Below, piece by piece: positions 61,666-64,000 of a stretch of DNA of 64,000 bases (position 1 is its first letter; the number at the start of each line of letters is the position of its first letter). The notes below the pieces were generated by a model, which was not told the origin of the DNA, searched no databases, and worked only from the letters and a program-made list of their open reading frames with translations. Origin of the DNA: Plecoglossus altivelis (Eukaryota > Chordata > Actinopteri > Osmeriformes > Plecoglossidae); NCBI GenBank assembly GCA_036571765.1, contig BROE01000002.1:4609809-4673808 (forward strand). Direction: 5' to 3'. Both the position numbers and the translations under genes were made by a program.

Positions 61666-61669
<4 letters not shown>
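60736..61669. other. sorcs3 intron 1, no gene seen
   Basis: Unique, moderately CpG-rich sequence at 61005-61300 with no recognised exon. A CAACAACAACA patch lies near 61459. Confidence 0.45.
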
Positions 61670-61732
<63 letters not shown>

Positions 61733-61825
61733 CTCTCATCTCTCTCTCTCTTCTCTCTTCTCCTTCCTTCTCTCTCCTCTCTCTTCTTCTCTCTCTCGTC
61801 TCTCTCTCTCTCTCTCTCTCCTCTC

Positions 61826-61875
<50 letters not shown>

Positions 61876-61876
61876 T

Positions 61877-61912
<36 letters not shown>

Positions 61913-61936
61913 CGCTCTCTGTCCCTCCTCTCTCCG

Positions 61937-61990
<54 letters not shown>

Positions 61991-62022
61991 CTCTTCTCTC
62001 TCCTCCTCTCTCTTCTCTTCCC
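61670..62022. repeat. Large CT-rich pyrimidine tract (~350 bases)
   Basis: A near-perfect CT run from 61670 to about 61730 continues as interrupted CTCTCT, CTCCTCTC, TTCTCTC and CGCTCTC repeats. The plus strand is almost pure pyrimidine. It ends about 1 kb before exon 2. Glu/Arg-rich minus-strand frames of 164-204 codons are artefacts. Confidence 0.97.
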
Positions 62023-63012
62023 CCCCCTCGAGCGATTACGGTCAACACACGCAACACACAGGCAACTCGCACAAACCAGACAACTTAAGACCCACCCCCA
62101 CCCCACGCATCAAGTGCCCCCCCTCCCCCGATACAGCAGCCGTACTGGAGAGCGAGCGGCAGACCCACAGCGGAGCGGGAAACGACCTACGGATCTCAAC
62201 GCCAATCAGCCAGACTCTTCAACGTTACCTCTCTCCTCCCTCTGCGTCTCCGTCGCCAGAAACTACACACGAGACATTGTTCCCATGGACCTTTGAAATA
62301 CCTCATCTAGCGTGGAGCAAAGTAAATAGATCGAGAGACGCCGTGCACATGTAGATCTATTGACGTGCAGATTGTGATGTCGTCTCACCCCCCCCCCCCC
62401 CATTACTGGCTTCCTGTTCCTCCCTTAAGGCTCGAGTTGACCTATTTCTCTCCCAGATCCCATCCACCTTAAGGGTGCTTAACCGCACACGGCATATTTA
62501 CCATTCGGTATTTAGATCGAATAAGTGATGATTTAGTAATGAGTTTGCAATAATTAGACGCCCGCACAACAGGGTGTCTGATGAATCTTTCAAAGCTTCG
62601 CACGGTTCAACGCTGTTTGCTCTTCAAACCACACACGGATCCAACGGAGAGGAGGAGAGGAGAAAGAGGGGGTTCTGGGAACTCGTGGCCGACTGGAACT
62701 CCTAGCGACACGTGTGCCTTTGAAAAGCAAACGACGTGGATCTGGATGATAGAAGCGTGTGAAGAGAATGGAAGGATGGTGGCTGGGTCTAACTGATGAG
62801 GGGAATCATCCATGGCACTTTACATTTCCCATTTTCAATGTGTTCTTCCATTTTCTTTCAACCCTCTATACCAGCAATGGGAACTGATGGATATTTGCAT
62901 TGACGTTCAGAACCCACTCTATCAATCAGTAGAACTTGGAACGTCATTTTTTAAACTTCTTTTGAAGATGTTTGCTGGAAACACCACCATCAAATCTTTT
63001 GTGTCTTAAAAT
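62023..63012. other. 3' end of sorcs3 intron 1, nothing else recognised
   Basis: Unique sequence with a C-run at 62389-62401. No exon other than exon 2 is recognised. Confidence 0.5.
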
Positions 63013-63035
63013 GTGTTTGTCTCTGTGTTTTGCAG
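63013..63035 (+). promoter_or_regulatory. sorcs3: Splice acceptor of sorcs3 exon 2
   Basis: TGTTTGTCTCTGTGTTTTGCAG is a good pyrimidine-rich acceptor. It is followed at once by GTTATTCTG, the expected continuation of the VPS10 domain. Confidence 0.93.
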
Positions 63036-63103
63036 GTTATTCTGATGCTGACTAAGCTGTTTGACTTCAATCTCAACAGCGTCACCGAAAGCTCACTATG
63101 GAG
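63036..63103 (+). CDS. sorcs3: SorCS receptor exon 2 (VPS10 beta-propeller)
   Basis: A 68-base exon too short to stand out as an open frame. It gives VILMLTKL, then FDFNLNSVTESSLW, and the first two bases of an Arg codon, followed by donor GTAAAC. It continues exon 1 exactly (NSS then VILMLTK) in phase 0 and leaves phase 2 for exon 3, which lies beyond this window. The segment belongs to the start of the ten-bladed VPS10 propeller, the ligand-binding part of the receptor. The Asp-Phe-Asn-Leu and Ser-Val-Thr-Glu wording fits SorCS3 better than SorCS1 as I remember the two. A Leu-to-Met change and a Gly-to-Asn change relative to the usual ILILTK and NLGS are the visible differences. Confidence 0.93.
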
Positions 63104-64000
63104 GTAAACCTGTTGTTCCTTAATGGCTTGATTTCACACACAAAAACGAAGTGCCCTTGAATATCCCAACCCTGTTTCATGTTTCCTTTCGCTGAAACAG
63201 CTGCACTAACAGGTTTGTTTTGAACTTTTATGAAGTGCGTGAGTCATCAGCTGTGAACTGTTTCATTGAAACGACTCTAACCCTGAACAACCTTGAACAC
63301 ATCCTAAGCACAACAGCAGACGATCAACAGGCCCGCGAGATTCATGCTGTCACACGCATACGCACATTGTTGGTGTGTGGGTACGTGTATGTCATAGAAA
63401 AGAATGCGTGATGATGCTATGCCAGTATACTGTATTGAATGTAAGCCACACTGTACCATGTGACAATACTCCGTTGTACATGGTATAGTGAGTGCATTTC
63501 TAACTCTACACAAATGTCCACCCTGAAGCCATGGTATGTTTGACCTTGTTGTCGACGATGCCGCCAAACTGACAAGACCACAAATAATATGTCGCATATC
63601 CAGAATGCATCACTTCTGCCGTATGAAAACGAAACACAAGTAGAATGCTGGTATTTTGGGTGTTTCTGCTCTGCAGCCTCCCTCACCTCAGCCTCATTCG
63701 ACGGCACGCGGGTAAACAAAGTGTCATCTCAGTGTGGCAGAACTCGTGACCGGCTAGCTCGACTGAATTCTCACCCTCGTAGCGACGCTCAGGGCGTACC
63801 AAACCTGCGTCGCCTCTCCGTCGCCGCGGTGACATCCAGCAAATGCCCTCTGACCTGTCAAAGTGTCTCTCTGCCGCACCCTATCCCCATAACAAGGCAA
63901 ACAAAGGCCTGTTCGGAGCCCCGGTTGCGGTAAATGAACCGTCCTATTATCGCTTTAGCTCCGAAGATGGGATTGTTTGCCGTCAACCACACTGTCACCA
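63104..64000 (+). other. sorcs3: Start of sorcs3 intron 2, nothing else recognised
   Basis: Donor GTAAAC at 63104. The rest is unique sequence with no exon 3. A TACCATGT/ACATGGTA inverted repeat with a 16-nt centre lies around 63455-63486. CpG frequency rises after about 63690. Confidence 0.6.

Larger units (their letters stand above)
20188..63035 (+). other. sorcs3: sorcs3 intron 1 (42,848 bases)
   Basis: Donor GTAAGT at 20188 follows codon AGC. The acceptor GTGTTTTGCAG ends at 63035. Both flanking exons match consecutive parts of the SorCS VPS10 domain and join in phase 0. A very long first intron is normal for SorCS1 and SorCS3. It contains the transposon remnants and repeats listed separately and no other recognised gene. 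Confidence 0.9.

Noticed and set aside
61492..62106. 164-204-codon Glu/Arg-rich minus-strand frames
   Set aside because: Translation of the CT-rich tract; no gene evidence.

Overview
The window reads as nuclear DNA of a ray-finned (most likely teleost) fish. The only protein-coding gene I can support is the start of a VPS10-domain sorting receptor of the SorCS family, most likely sorcs3. Exon 1 (start codon at 19426, donor after 20187) and exon 2 (63036-63103) are both on the plus strand. They join in phase 0 and are separated by a 42.8 kb intron. The rest is non-coding upstream DNA (1 to about 19.1 kb), the intron, and the start of intron 2. The fish assignment rests on a receptor sequence close to but diverged from mammals, dense dinucleotide and C/G-homopolymer repeats, a hAT-type MITE and a CR1/L2/Rex-like LINE tail with the short AATAAA-type 3' end common in fish. 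I cannot name the species.

Upstream region: a TA microsatellite and purine-rich tandem repeat (1.3-1.5 kb), a 160-bp C-rich tract (2.0 kb), a C/T-rich block (2.6-2.9 kb), a 28-bp minisatellite (6.9-7.3 kb) and, directly after it, a three-copy array of a ~170-180-bp unit whose copies each carry an inverted repeat (7.46-7.94 kb). A perfect 12-bp hairpin lies at 9.06 kb. About 1.1 kb before the sorcs3 start codon, the minus strand carries a 63-nt segment with very good splice signals on both sides (18279-18341), a candidate exon of a divergent or antisense transcript.

Intron 1 holds an intact hAT-like MITE with an 8-bp target duplication (21.0-21.2 kb), a possible tRNA-derived SINE (31.1 kb), a frameshifted LINE 3' end (36.4-37.1 kb), a CpG-rich block (45.7-46.1 kb), many long C or G runs, and three large pyrimidine-rich arrays at 51.5, 55.3 and 61.7-62.0 kb, the last ending about 1 kb before exon 2. 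Several non-repetitive AT-rich stretches with TAAT-type motifs resemble the conserved non-coding elements that usually surround neurodevelopmental genes. That is inference, because one sequence cannot show conservation.

I found no CRISPR array, complete transposase, rRNA or tRNA gene. The most interesting leads are the minus-strand exon near the promoter, the tandem hairpin array, and the intronic CpG-rich block. None is proven to be a new system.
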